From Acidobacteriota bacterium (GTDB taxonomy: Bacteria > Acidobacteriota > Blastocatellia > Pyrinomonadales > Pyrinomonadaceae), in assembly GCA_003222835.1 (NCBI GenBank), contig QHXE01000143.1, positions 1 to 12,730 of the forward strand: DNA of 12,730 nucleotides, in the 5' to 3' direction. The first letter of the stretch is position 1. The number at the start of each line of letters is the position of its first letter. The notes under the pieces were generated by a model that worked only from the letters and a program-made list of their open reading frames with translations, had not been told where the DNA came from and did not search any database. The translations under genes and the position numbers were made by a program. Of this stretch, positions 1 to 8,120 are shown in pieces.

Positions 1-2
1 AA

Positions 3-1028
3 ACTGGCATGCGCACGTTTCACAAGCTGACTCTGAAAGTCACTCGTGCCGGCAACTTCAATGTGCGGATGCGGAACGGTTTTTATGGCATCTCGGATCA
101 GGAGCTAAATGCCAAACCACGCACGCCGCAACAACAAATTTTCGCGGCGCTCGCCTCGCCTTTCGGTTCTGAGGGCGTGCATTTGCATTTGACCTCTCTG
201 TTTGCGAACGATGCCAAGAAGGGATCGTACATGCGATCGCTGCTCCACTTCGATGCGCGCGATCAGAGTTTTACTGAAGAGCCTGACGGATCGCATAAAG
301 CCAAGATCGATCTGCTGGCGATTACTTTCGGAGGTGAGGGCAATCCGGTCGAACAGATCAGCGGCTCGGCTACGCTGCGTGTGCCAGGCCCCAAATACCA
401 ACTCGCCCTGCGAGATGGGATTCTCTATTTTGTAACGGTGCCAATCAAGAAGCCGGGTGTCTACCAGCTTCGCGTGGCGGTGCGCGATGAATCGTCAGAG
501 CGTGTCGGATCGGCCAGCCAGTTTGTCGAAGTGCCGGAATTCAAAAATAATCGATTGACTCTTTCGGGAATTATCTTAGAAGGAATAGGTCAAACAACAG
601 CCAAGGCGTCCAGCCCGCCAGAACTTCTTCCGAGCGTCAGCGATCAGAACAACACAGTGCAGAATGGCGAAGGCGAAGTTATCAATTCCGCAAGCAGCGC
701 CGCGGTCCGCCAGTTTCACGATGGACAAGTAGTGCAATATGCGTTCGCCGTTTACAATGCGCATCTGGACAAGGTCACTGGCCAACCGATAGTACAAGTC
801 CAAATGCGGCTATTTCGCAATGGCCAGCCTGTTTCTGCCGCGACCGCGCAACCGCTCAATCTAGATCGGCAGCAGGACTTGAAGCGGTTGACCGTTACGG
901 CAGGCATGCGCCTCGGCTCGGACTTGACTCCCGGCGAGTACGTGCTGCAAGTAATCGCCACCGATCCGCTGGCAGATGAAAAGCATCGCGTCGCCACGCA
1001 GTGGATCGATTTCGAGATCGTAAGGTGA
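3..1028 (+). CDS. VWFA-related secreted protein, C-terminal part (5' truncated by window edge)
   Basis: The reading frame is open to the left edge. The first ATG (position 9) is probably internal, because the first ~30 residues (FHKLTLKV...RMRNGFYG) match the segment that closes the VWFA-related domain of Acidobacteriota proteins, where a line like 'KIEVKVKRPG..VRARKGYF' follows the von Willebrand A fold. The rest is a beta-rich C-terminal region. Residues ~130-180 (GVYQLRVAVRDESSERVGSASQFVEVP) look like an immunoglobulin-like strand set. Residues ~230-339 (RQFHDGQVVQYAFAVYNA, MRLFRNGQPV, LTPGEYVLQVIATD, ATQWIDFEIV) are the conserved end of this family. Full-length members are usually about 650-700 residues with a signal peptide, so roughly half is present. 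Function is not established; the family is predicted to be exported and to bind protein or metal through the A domain, which lies outside the window. The stop is TGA, 135 nt before the likely kinase start. Confidence 0.8.
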   Translation, partial: TGMRTFHKLTLKVTRAGNFNVRMRNGFYGISDQELNAKPRTPQQQIFAALASPFGSEGVHLHLTSLFANDAKKGSYMRSLLHFDARDQSFTEEPDGSHKAKIDLLAITFGGEGNPVEQISGSATLRVPGPKYQLALRDGILYFVTVPIKKPGVYQLRVAVRDESSERVGSASQFVEVPEFKNNRLTLSGIILEGIGQTTAKASSPPELLPSVSDQNNTVQNGEGEVINSASSAAVRQFHDGQVVQYAFAVYNAHLDKVTGQPIVQVQMRLFRNGQPVSAATAQPLNLDRQQDLKRLTVTAGMRLGSDLTPGEYVLQVIATDPLADEKHRVATQWIDFEIVR

Positions 1029-1163
1029 TTCCAAAACAGAGCAACCCCGAACGCTGACGCTCGGATCGTGGTGTGCGCTGACCGGCGTGGTTCCCGAGAT
1101 GACTCGAGACGAAGTTGCCAACTTGCGCCAGGGGTCGAAGCAGTTACCCTTGCTGAATTGCCA

Positions 1164-4115
1164 ATGATTGCACCGGGAACAAAATTTGGCCGCTACGAAA
1201 TCCGCGCGAAGCTCGGCGAAGGCGGGATGGGAGAAGTGTATCTGGCGCGAGACACCACTCTCGATCGCAAGGTGGCGTTGAAGATTCTGCCTGAGAAAGT
1301 AGCTGCGAACGAGTTGCGAATGCAGCGGTTTGTTCAGGAGGCCAAGGCCGCCTCCGCGCTAAATCACCCGAACATTCTGACTATCTACGAAATTGGCACC
1401 GAACCGGGCGCCCACTTTATCGCTACTGAATTCATCGATGGCGAAACGCTGCGTCAGCAGATGATGCATACGTCGTTAACCATCAATGAAGCGATAGACA
1501 TTTCCCTGCAGGTCGCGTCGGCGCTGGCGACCGCGCATACCGCAGGAATCATTCATCGGGATATCAAGCCTGACAACATCATGGTGCGTCGAGACGGCAT
1601 TGCGAAGGTGCTCGACTTTGGTTTGGCCAAACTAACTGAGCGCTGGCGCACTGACGAAGTTGACGCCGCCGCCGCTACCAGAGCCATGGTCCAGACTGAG
1701 CCGGGCACGGTGATGGGAACAACCGCCTATATGTCGCCTGAGCAAGCCAGGGGGGCGGAGATCGATACGCGCACAGATGTCTGGAGTCTGGGAGTGGTCC
1801 TTTATGAAATGGTAACGGGTCAAGAACCTTTCAAGAGCGAAACAGCCAGCGATACGAACGCCGCAATTCTGAAGACTGAACCGCCCACGCTCTCGCAACT
1901 TGTTCCCGACATCCCGGGTGAACTCGAGCGCATCGTCAAGAAAGCTCTGCAAAAGGATCGGGAAGAACGCTACCAAGGAATTAAGGATTTGCTTCTGGAT
2001 CTCAAGAGCCTCAGACGCGAGTTGGATATCGGCGCCGGAGTGGAACGTTCAAGCGCATCGTATAGTCAGGAACAACGACGGTCGGGAGTTTCTCAGAAGA
2101 GTGGCGCCAGCGCTAAACTCGCAACTCAAATTTCCAGCCTCTCGCATCAACTGCGATTGACCTCCAATGCTCGAAGGCTGTGGCTTTCAGCCGTATTGCT
2201 GATGGCGGTGCTTCTCGCCGGCGGCTGGTATTGGTGGCGACAGCGCGGCGCCGTTGATTCAAATCGCTTCTCGGCTTTGACGGTCACATCTTTGGTCAGC
2301 CGAAAGAATCACTTGGGCGAGTCGGGCCTGGCGAGACACGCGCGCTTTTCGCCTGACGGAAAATTTGTGGCCTACGCTGCCAGTAACGCCGGCAACAGCG
2401 GCATTTGGATTAAGCAGGTCGGCAGCGGTGAACCATTTACTAATAAGAGTGAAACAGCGGCGGCCTTCAGTCCAATCTGGTCGCCGGACGGAATACAAAT
2501 CGCTTTTATCTCGAAGCGCGACGCTCAGAAAGGTATCTGGATTATGCCGGCATTCGGCGGTTCGCCCTCGTTGGTCAAATCGCTGGAAAGTCCCGCGCGC
2601 GAGTTAGTCGCGTGGTCCCGGACCGGAAAGATTTATTTTCAGATGGATCGCGATCTCTATCTTCTCAATGTCGCTTCGCAGGAGATCACGCAGCTAACAA
2701 AGTTCGATCCTTCTAAAATATTGGATCGTAGCTTTAGCCTGTCGCCTAATGAAGAACATATTGCTTACACGGATCATAAAGACGGACAAATTGATATCTT
2801 CGTCATTCCAATCCAAGGTGGGTCGCCGGTGCGCGTGACGAATGACAAAACCATCGACAGCAATCCCGCCTGGACTCCAGACGGCAGGCGGATCGTTTAC
2901 AGTTCCAAGCGCAACGGTGTTAACCAAATCTTTTTGGCTTATCTGGACGGTCGCGCCCCGGTGCAATTGTCTGTCAACGACAGTGGAAGTAATGTGCTGG
3001 ACATTTCGCCGGACGGCGCGAAGATTCTTTATGCCGCCGCCAGAGATGAATCCGACTTATGGAGCGTGAGACTAGACCAGCCAAAAGAAGTCCAAATAAC
3101 TTCGGATATAGGTATTGAGTTATGGCCCGATGTTTCAGCGGACGGCCAGGCAATAGCTTTTCAAGCCACCAACGCCACCAGTGGCGCGACACTATTCAAT
3201 TGCTCCTTGGTGGCTAAATCTCTGACAGGCGAGGCAGCGCCAACGCAATTGGCTGCGGATGGCTATGCTCCACGTTGGTCACCCGATGGTAAACAAATAG
3301 CCTTCCTGCGCTACACCAACGGTCCAAGCAATCTCTGGGTGGTACACGACACCGGCGGAGATGCCAGACCGGTCACGACCGGCGGCGTCACGTTTGGCGG
3401 TTTTACTCAACTGCCATATAACTTTTTGCAAACGCAGGATTTTCAGTGGTCGCCTGACAGCCGGCGACTCGTTTACTGTGCCAACACATCCGGTGCGGCG
3501 AATGTCTGGCAAACCACAACCGACGGTTCTGACCAAACGCGGCTCTCCGATAACGCCGATCCAGGCGTGCTTTTTTTCAATCCGTCCTGGTCGCCAGACG
3601 GACGGCAAATTGCTTGGTTGGCGATGTCGAAACCACGGCGCGAACAGAAAATCCCGAGCTGGAGCGTCTGGGTCGAGACGGACGGGTCGAGCCAACAAAT
3701 TTTTCAATCAGATTCGGTTTTGGGTTTGATTGGCTGGTCCCAAAAAGCGCAGGAGCTGATCGTTAAATCGATTGTCGGTAAGAGTATTCCGCCGGGCACG
3801 CCTGATGATGTCAGTCTGTTCGCAATTCCTATCACGGGCGGTAGTCCTCGTTCCCTGGCGCAGCTCAAGAAGACCTACTTTCAAAACATACAACTTGCTC
3901 ACGCGAAAAATCAGATCGCTTTCGTCACTCGTCAGGATGGCACGGACAGCTTGCAGGTAATTTCAGTCTCAGGCGGCATGGCAAAGACGGCAGTCACCAG
4001 TAATGACAATCGAGTTTACTTTTCTGATTTGGTTTGGTCGCCCGATGGCAAAACTATTTACTACGGGAAGCAGGCAAGTTGGAGTGTGCTTTCCATAATC
4101 GACAACTTCAACTGA
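1164..4115 (+). CDS. Membrane-anchored Ser/Thr protein kinase with extracellular PD40 (WD40-like) beta-propeller
   Basis: Predicted Hanks-type kinase that phosphorylates Ser/Thr on cytoplasmic partners. Numbering from ATG 1164 (983 aa): P-loop GEGGMGEV 18-25, VALK lysine 40, catalytic HRDIKPDN 131-138, DFG 151-153, SPE in place of APE at 191-193, then a kinase C-lobe to ~285. A low-complexity linker (~290-335) leads to one hydrophobic helix (~339-356, LWLSAVLLMAVLLAGGWYWW). About ten propeller blades follow, each marked by S-P-D-G-(x)3-I/V-Y/F: ARFSPDGKFVAYA, PIWSPDGIQIAFI, PAWTPDGRRIVYS, PRWSPDGKQIAFL, PSWSPDGRQIAWL, LVWSPDGKTIYYG. The propeller is probably extracytoplasmic and senses a ligand; that is inference. 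I chose ATG 1164 because family members begin 'M-A-PGT-x-GRYEI'. A GTG at 1068 would add 32 unconserved residues. No Shine-Dalgarno precedes either start. The architecture is complete and all catalytic residues are present. Confidence 0.9.
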   Translation: MIAPGTKFGRYEIRAKLGEGGMGEVYLARDTTLDRKVALKILPEKVAANELRMQRFVQEAKAASALNHPNILTIYEIGTEPGAHFIATEFIDGETLRQQMMHTSLTINEAIDISLQVASALATAHTAGIIHRDIKPDNIMVRRDGIAKVLDFGLAKLTERWRTDEVDAAAATRAMVQTEPGTVMGTTAYMSPEQARGAEIDTRTDVWSLGVVLYEMVTGQEPFKSETASDTNAAILKTEPPTLSQLVPDIPGELERIVKKALQKDREERYQGIKDLLLDLKSLRRELDIGAGVERSSASYSQEQRRSGVSQKSGASAKLATQISSLSHQLRLTSNARRLWLSAVLLMAVLLAGGWYWWRQRGAVDSNRFSALTVTSLVSRKNHLGESGLARHARFSPDGKFVAYAASNAGNSGIWIKQVGSGEPFTNKSETAAAFSPIWSPDGIQIAFISKRDAQKGIWIMPAFGGSPSLVKSLESPARELVAWSRTGKIYFQMDRDLYLLNVASQEITQLTKFDPSKILDRSFSLSPNEEHIAYTDHKDGQIDIFVIPIQGGSPVRVTNDKTIDSNPAWTPDGRRIVYSSKRNGVNQIFLAYLDGRAPVQLSVNDSGSNVLDISPDGAKILYAAARDESDLWSVRLDQPKEVQITSDIGIELWPDVSADGQAIAFQATNATSGATLFNCSLVAKSLTGEAAPTQLAADGYAPRWSPDGKQIAFLRYTNGPSNLWVVHDTGGDARPVTTGGVTFGGFTQLPYNFLQTQDFQWSPDSRRLVYCANTSGAANVWQTTTDGSDQTRLSDNADPGVLFFNPSWSPDGRQIAWLAMSKPRREQKIPSWSVWVETDGSSQQIFQSDSVLGLIGWSQKAQELIVKSIVGKSIPPGTPDDVSLFAIPITGGSPRSLAQLKKTYFQNIQLAHAKNQIAFVTRQDGTDSLQVISVSGGMAKTAVTSNDNRVYFSDLVWSPDGKTIYYGKQASWSVLSIIDNFN

Positions 4116-4132
4116 GTACATCGCCCCATCAC

Positions 4133-4138
4133 AGGAGG
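4133..4138 (+). promoter_or_regulatory. Strong Shine-Dalgarno site of the Cys-tailed small protein
   Basis: A perfect AGGAGG lies 8 nt before ATG 4147. It is the strongest ribosome binding site in the window and lies only 17 nt after the stop of the receptor kinase. It fixes the start of the small gene and suggests high translation, either within a kinase operon transcript or from an unseen promoter inside the kinase 3' end. Confidence 0.85.
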
Positions 4139-4146
4139 AGAAGACA

Positions 4147-4452
4147 ATGGCAACGAGTTCAAAGAAAGCTGTCAAGCAGTCGAGAGCGAAAAAGAGTAAG
4201 ACTAACCTCGCCCAGTACGCCCGATTACGGACGATACTCGATTCCCTGGACATCGGCGCGCTTCGTTATTATTTGGACGCCCCGAGTGCAGCGGAACGAG
4301 AACAACGCTTTGAGAAACTCCAGTCAGCGTTAATGCCGATTATTCGCGAGATTTGGAACCCGGGCGAGGGTATTACCGACTGTCCGGAAGGATACATGGA
4401 CTGCGGCGGTGTCTGTGTGCCTTACCAGTGCGTAGGGAGTGGCGCGTTCTAA
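4147..4452 (+). CDS. Small protein with basic N-terminus and four-cysteine C-terminal tail, unknown function
   Basis: 101 residues, and I do not recognise a named family. The first 18 residues are strongly basic (seven Lys/Arg). Residues ~21-70 look helical (LAQYARLRTILDSLDIGALRYYLD ... EQRFEKLQSALMPIIREIW). After a hinge NPGEG (71-75) comes a Cys-rich tail, CPEGYMDCGGVCVPYQC (79-95), with Cys 79, 86, 90 and 95 (C-x6-C-x3-C-x4-C). The C-x-x-G-x3-C-G-G-x-C-V pattern resembles a short Cys motif repeated in some secreted myxobacterial proteins. There is no signal peptide or membrane helix. The helical head plus Cys-rich tail is laid out like a leader-core peptide precursor, but no modifying enzyme or exporter gene is visible. 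Other possibilities are a metal-binding regulator or a disulfide protein. It sits 31 nt after the kinase gene with a perfect SD, so co-expression is likely. The coding call is firm; the function is open. Confidence 0.8.
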   Translation: MATSSKKAVKQSRAKKSKTNLAQYARLRTILDSLDIGALRYYLDAPSAAEREQRFEKLQSALMPIIREIWNPGEGITDCPEGYMDCGGVCVPYQCVGSGAF

Positions 4453-4627
4453 GGGTTCGCGGCCTTCGCACAAATCGATAACTTCTCGGTGACCGCTCGC
4501 GAAATTTCGGTGCGGACCGCAGTGTCGAAGGTGTATCGCACCACCTCGCATGAGGAGGCTCTGGCAGTCCTCGTTGTGGCTGGCAGCTCGGCGCGTAATC
4601 TAACGAAAATATAAGGAGATTATTCTG
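4453..4627 (+). other. Intergenic leader region with a short open extension and an imperfect palindrome
   Basis: This 175-nt gap separates the small Cys-tailed gene from the exoprotein gene. The frame of the small gene stays open for 53 codons past its TAA, to another TAA at 4612-4614. An imperfect palindrome spans 4493-4515: CCGC and GCGG arms flank a perfect 10-bp core CGAAATTTCG at 4500-4509. It may be an operator for the downstream gene. I see no convincing sigma70 promoter: TTGTGG (4574-4579) with TAATCT (4596-4601) is a poor match. Confidence 0.4.
4613..4618 (+). promoter_or_regulatory. Shine-Dalgarno site of the exoprotein gene
   Basis: AAGGAG lies 9 nt before ATG 4628 and supports that start, which also places a signal peptide at the N-terminus. 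It overlaps the TAA (4612-4614) that ends the open extension of the upstream small gene. Confidence 0.75.
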
Positions 4628-7600
4628 ATGTTCCACGGAAACTCTGAAAAGTCACTCATTACTATTCTCGCCCTGTCTTTGAACGCGGTTATCGCCTTAG
4701 CTCCGCTCTCGGTCTTTGGGCAGCGAGACAAGAAATCAGCCAAGGCTGAAGCGGAGAAACCAGCCCCGGAAGAAACGGCCAGACAGCAGCCATCGCCTGT
4801 GCCATCGCCTGTGCCGGTGAAACAGGATGAATCGAAGAAGCCCGAGCAAGCTGCGTCCGAAGAGGAAAGCAAGCCGCGTGACCCAATGTCTACGCCGACT
4901 TTCAATGGCTTGAGGTTTCGCTCGATTGGTCCGGCGTTCACTTCGGGCCGCGTCATTGGCTTCGCGGTTGAGCCGAATAACCCTTCGCACTTTTTCGTGG
5001 CCTCCGCCTCGGGTGGCGTTTGGAAGACCGTCAATGACGGCACGACCTGGACGCCGGTGTTTGATCGAGAAGGTTCATATTCAATCGGCGCCATTGCGCT
5101 CGATCCAAAGAACCCCTTGACGCTGTGGGTGGGAACTGGAGAAAACAACAGTCAGCGCAGCGTCTCGTATGGCAGCGGCCTCTATCGCTCTGATGATGGC
5201 GGCAAGACCTGGAAGAACGTGGGATTGAAAACGTCAGAACACATCGGCCGCATAGCCATTGATCCGAAAGATTCGAACGTCGTTTACGTCGCGGCGCAGG
5301 GACCCTTGTGGGGTTCGGGTGGAGACCGAGGGCTTTTCAAGACGACTGACGGCGCCAAAACGTGGAAGAACATACTGAATATCAGCGAGAACACCGGCGT
5401 CACCGATGTCGTGATCGATCCGCAGAATCCGGAAACGATTTACGCCGCATCGTATCAGCGCCGCCGTCACATGTTTACCTTAATCGACGGTGGGCCAGAG
5501 AGTGCGATCTACAAATCTACTGATGCCGGTGCGACGTGGAATAAAGTTCGGGCCGGATTGCCGACGATTGAAATGGGCCGCATCGGTTTGGCAATTTCTC
5601 CGGTCGATTCAAATGTAATCTACGCCACGATTGAAGCCGCGGATCGAAAGGGTGGCATCTTTCGCTCGAACGATCGCGGCGGAAGCTGGGAGAGACGCAA
5701 CGAATTCGACGCGGGCGCGATGTACTACTCGCGCATCGTCGCCGATCCGAAAGACGTCGATCGCGTTTATGTGATGAACGTCTTTCTGATGGTTTCGGAT
5801 GACGGGGGCAGGACGCTGCGGCGTCTCGGTGAAAAATCGAAGCACGTCGATAACCATGAAATCTGGATCGATCCGAACAACACGAATCACTACCTGGTGG
5901 GCTGCGACGGCGGCGTCTATGAAAGCTACGATCGCGGCGCCAACTGGGATTTCAAACGGAACTTGCCGGTGACGCAGCTTTACGATGTGACGACGGATAA
6001 CGCGGCGCCATTTTACAACGTCTTTGGTGGCGCTCAGGACAATTTCGCTTTTGGCGGACCGTCGCGCACGCACAATGCGTCAGGCATCGTCAACAGCGAT
6101 TGGTGGGTTACTCAGGGCGGTGACGGTTTTCGGACTCAAGTTGATCCGGAAGATCCGAATACGATCTATGCCGAACTCCAGAATGGCAACCTGGTTCGCG
6201 ATGACAAACGCACGGGCGAACGCCTCGGGATTCAGCCCGAAGTGGGCCGTAACGAGGATCCGCTGCGATGGAATTGGGACTCGCCTTTTATCATCAGTCC
6301 GCATTCACATACGCGCATTTACTTTGCCGCCGATAGACTGTTCCGCAGCGACGACCGCGGCGACAGTTGGCAAGTAGTCAGCGGCCAGCTTTCGCGCGGG
6401 CTCGATCGCGACAAGCTACCGGTGATGGGCAAAGTTTGGAGCGTGGACGCGGTCGCGAAGAATCAATCGACTGCTTTCTTTGGCAACGCATCCGCGCTCG
6501 CTGAATCGCCCAAGAAAGAAGGATTGATCTATGTCGGCACTGACGATGGTTTGATTCAAATAACAGAAGATGGCGGCAAGAATTGGCGGAAAGTTGAAAA
6601 GCTTCCCGACGTTCCTGAACTAGCTTACGTCAGTCGGATCGTGGCTTCGAACGCGGACGCGAACACGGTTTATGTCGCGATCGAAAATCATCAGAATGCT
6701 GACTTCAAACCTTATCTTTTCAAGAGCACTGACGCGGGCCGCACCTGGACTTCAATCAAAGCGAATCTTCCCGCGAATCATCCGGTGTGGGCGATTGCCG
6801 AAGATCACGTCAATCCGAATCTGCTTTTCGTCGGCACGGAGTTTGGCCTCTTCTTTTCGATCGACGACGGACAAAAATGGATTCAGCTCAAGGGCGGACT
6901 GCCGACGATTCAGGTGCGCGACATCGCCATTCAGCGACGTGAGAACGATCTCGTTTTGGGAACGTTTGGCCGCGGCTTCTACATTCTGGATAACTACACG
7001 CCGCTGCGTCTGTTGAAGCCGGAGATGTTGAAACAGGACGCGCTGCTGTTTCCAGTCAAAGACGCTCTGATGTATATCCAGGCGCAGCCCATCGGCGGAC
7101 GCGGCAAGAGTTTTCAGGGTGAATCGTTTTTCACGGCAGAGAATCCGCCCTTCGGCGCGACCTTCACGTACTATTTGAAAGAAGAACTGAAAACCAAAAA
7201 GGCGAAGCGTCAGGAAGCCGAACGAGACGCGCAGAAGAAAAACGCCGCGATTAATTTACCAAGCCGGTCCGAGCTGCGCGCCGAGGAAGAAGAGGAAGCG
7301 CCCGCGATCATTTTCACGGTCACCGATTCATCCGGCCGCGTCGTGCGTCGTTTGAGCGGACCGGTCACCGCAGGGATGCAACGCGTCACGTGGGATTTGC
7401 ACTATGCGCCACCGTCTCTGCCACCACCGCCAAATCCGGAAACTGAAGATCCATTCAACGAAGGACCGGCGGGGCCGCTCGTTATGCCGGGCACTTACAA
7501 AGTCTCCCTGGCCAAGAGACTTGACGGCGTGATGACGCCTCTCGGTCAGCCACAGGATTTCCAGATCATCGTCGAAGGTCAGGAACGAATGACGCCGGCC

Positions 7601-8077
7601 GATCGAATTGCGCTGGTCGAATTCCAACAGAAAGTCGCGCGCCTTCAGCGGGCAGTGCAAGGCGCGCTTGAAGCTGCTAACGCCCTCACGCCACGTTTCG
7701 TCGCAATCCGGCGGGCATTGTTGGAAACGCCAAACGCTCCGGAGAAATTACTTGACGACGCAGCAGCGCTGGAGAAGCGCAAGAACGAAATCCTGCGCGC
7801 CGTGCGCGGCGATCAGGCCCTGCGACAGCGGAATATGAATCTGCCGCCTTCAATCACCGAGCGTGTTGGCAGCGTCGTCGGCTCACAGCGCATGTCCACA
7901 TCCCGACCGACGCAGACTCAAATCGATCAATACGACGCCGCCGCGCAGGAGTTCGAGACCACGCTCAATCAACTTCGCCAATTGATCGAAACTGATCTCG
8001 CTAGATTAGAGAAACAGATGGAAGCCGCCGGCGCCCCCTGGACGCCGGGACGAATTCCTGAATGGAAGGATCAGTAG
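4628..8077 (+). CDS. Secreted sortilin/VPS10-like BNR-repeat beta-propeller protein
   Basis: 1149 residues. A signal peptide spans 1 to ~31 (charged start, hydrophobic ITILALSLNAVIALAPLSVF, likely cleavage near FGQ). A mobile Pro/Glu/Lys-rich linker follows (~35-88). Residues ~90-795 form BNR/sortilin-type blades with the Asp-box-like S/T-x-D-G/D-G-x-T/S-W motif: SDDGGKTWKNV (188-198), TTDGAKTWKNI, STDAGATWNKV, SNDRGGSWERR, SDDRGDSWQVV, TEDGGKNWRKV, STDAGRTWTSI. The block closes with the conserved LGTFGRGFYILDNYTPLR. Residues ~890-985 (IIFTVTDSSGRVVRRL ... PGTYKV) resemble a FlgD-like Ig domain, and ~990-1140 is helical, probably coiled coil. Relatives are often annotated glycosyl hydrolase or sortilin, but no activity is established and Asp boxes alone do not show catalysis. 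It acts outside the cytoplasm. Length and domain order are normal for the Acidobacteriota family. It converges on the next gene with 15 nt between stops. Confidence 0.9.
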   Translation: MFHGNSEKSLITILALSLNAVIALAPLSVFGQRDKKSAKAEAEKPAPEETARQQPSPVPSPVPVKQDESKKPEQAASEEESKPRDPMSTPTFNGLRFRSIGPAFTSGRVIGFAVEPNNPSHFFVASASGGVWKTVNDGTTWTPVFDREGSYSIGAIALDPKNPLTLWVGTGENNSQRSVSYGSGLYRSDDGGKTWKNVGLKTSEHIGRIAIDPKDSNVVYVAAQGPLWGSGGDRGLFKTTDGAKTWKNILNISENTGVTDVVIDPQNPETIYAASYQRRRHMFTLIDGGPESAIYKSTDAGATWNKVRAGLPTIEMGRIGLAISPVDSNVIYATIEAADRKGGIFRSNDRGGSWERRNEFDAGAMYYSRIVADPKDVDRVYVMNVFLMVSDDGGRTLRRLGEKSKHVDNHEIWIDPNNTNHYLVGCDGGVYESYDRGANWDFKRNLPVTQLYDVTTDNAAPFYNVFGGAQDNFAFGGPSRTHNASGIVNSDWWVTQGGDGFRTQVDPEDPNTIYAELQNGNLVRDDKRTGERLGIQPEVGRNEDPLRWNWDSPFIISPHSHTRIYFAADRLFRSDDRGDSWQVVSGQLSRGLDRDKLPVMGKVWSVDAVAKNQSTAFFGNASALAESPKKEGLIYVGTDDGLIQITEDGGKNWRKVEKLPDVPELAYVSRIVASNADANTVYVAIENHQNADFKPYLFKSTDAGRTWTSIKANLPANHPVWAIAEDHVNPNLLFVGTEFGLFFSIDDGQKWIQLKGGLPTIQVRDIAIQRRENDLVLGTFGRGFYILDNYTPLRLLKPEMLKQDALLFPVKDALMYIQAQPIGGRGKSFQGESFFTAENPPFGATFTYYLKEELKTKKAKRQEAERDAQKKNAAINLPSRSELRAEEEEEAPAIIFTVTDSSGRVVRRLSGPVTAGMQRVTWDLHYAPPSLPPPPNPETEDPFNEGPAGPLVMPGTYKVSLAKRLDGVMTPLGQPQDFQIIVEGQERMTPADRIALVEFQQKVARLQRAVQGALEAANALTPRFVAIRRALLETPNAPEKLLDDAAALEKRKNEILRAVRGDQALRQRNMNLPPSITERVGSVVGSQRMSTSRPTQTQIDQYDAAAQEFETTLNQLRQLIETDLARLEKQMEAAGAPWTPGRIPEWKDQ
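4791..4814 (+). repeat. Two tandem copies of a 12-bp unit in the exoprotein linker
   Basis: The unit CATCGCCTGTGC occurs twice in perfect tandem, encoding PSPVPSPVPV in the disordered linker just after the signal peptide. It is in frame, so copy-number change would only lengthen or shorten the linker. Confidence 0.8.
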
Positions 8078-8087
8078 TCTTCCAATC

Positions 8088-8120
8088 GCCGATCAATCCG
8101 GCGTAATGCGGTCGGCTTTT
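8088..8120 (+). terminator. Possible intrinsic terminator of the exoprotein gene
   Basis: GCCGATC (8088-8094) pairs with GGTCGGC (8110-8116), a 7-bp stem with one G-U pair, followed by TTTT (8117-8120). The 15-nt loop and short T-run make it weak. It starts 11 nt after the exoprotein stop and overlaps the last codons of the convergent minus-strand gene. A second, alternative 5-bp stem (CGCCG 8087-8091 / CGGCG 8099-8103) lies in the same place. Confidence 0.35.

Noticed and set aside
1047..1064. Hairpin after the VWFA-related gene (CCGA-CG / CG-TCGG with one mismatch)
   Set aside because: The stem has a mismatch and no T-run follows, so it is not a convincing terminator.
4574..4601. Sigma70 promoter for the exoprotein gene (TTGTGG / TAATCT)
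   Set aside because: Only about half of the positions match each consensus box, which is near chance in a 175-nt gap.
4550..4603. 17-residue micro-ORF after an ATG before the exoprotein gene
   Set aside because: It has no SD and no recognisable leader-peptide feature; it is too short to support.
5609..6073. Long minus-strand open frame inside the exoprotein gene
   Set aside because: It is a shadow of the BNR-repeat coding frame, rich in Arg/Val/Ile runs from repeated Asp-Pro codons, with no RBS or family resemblance.
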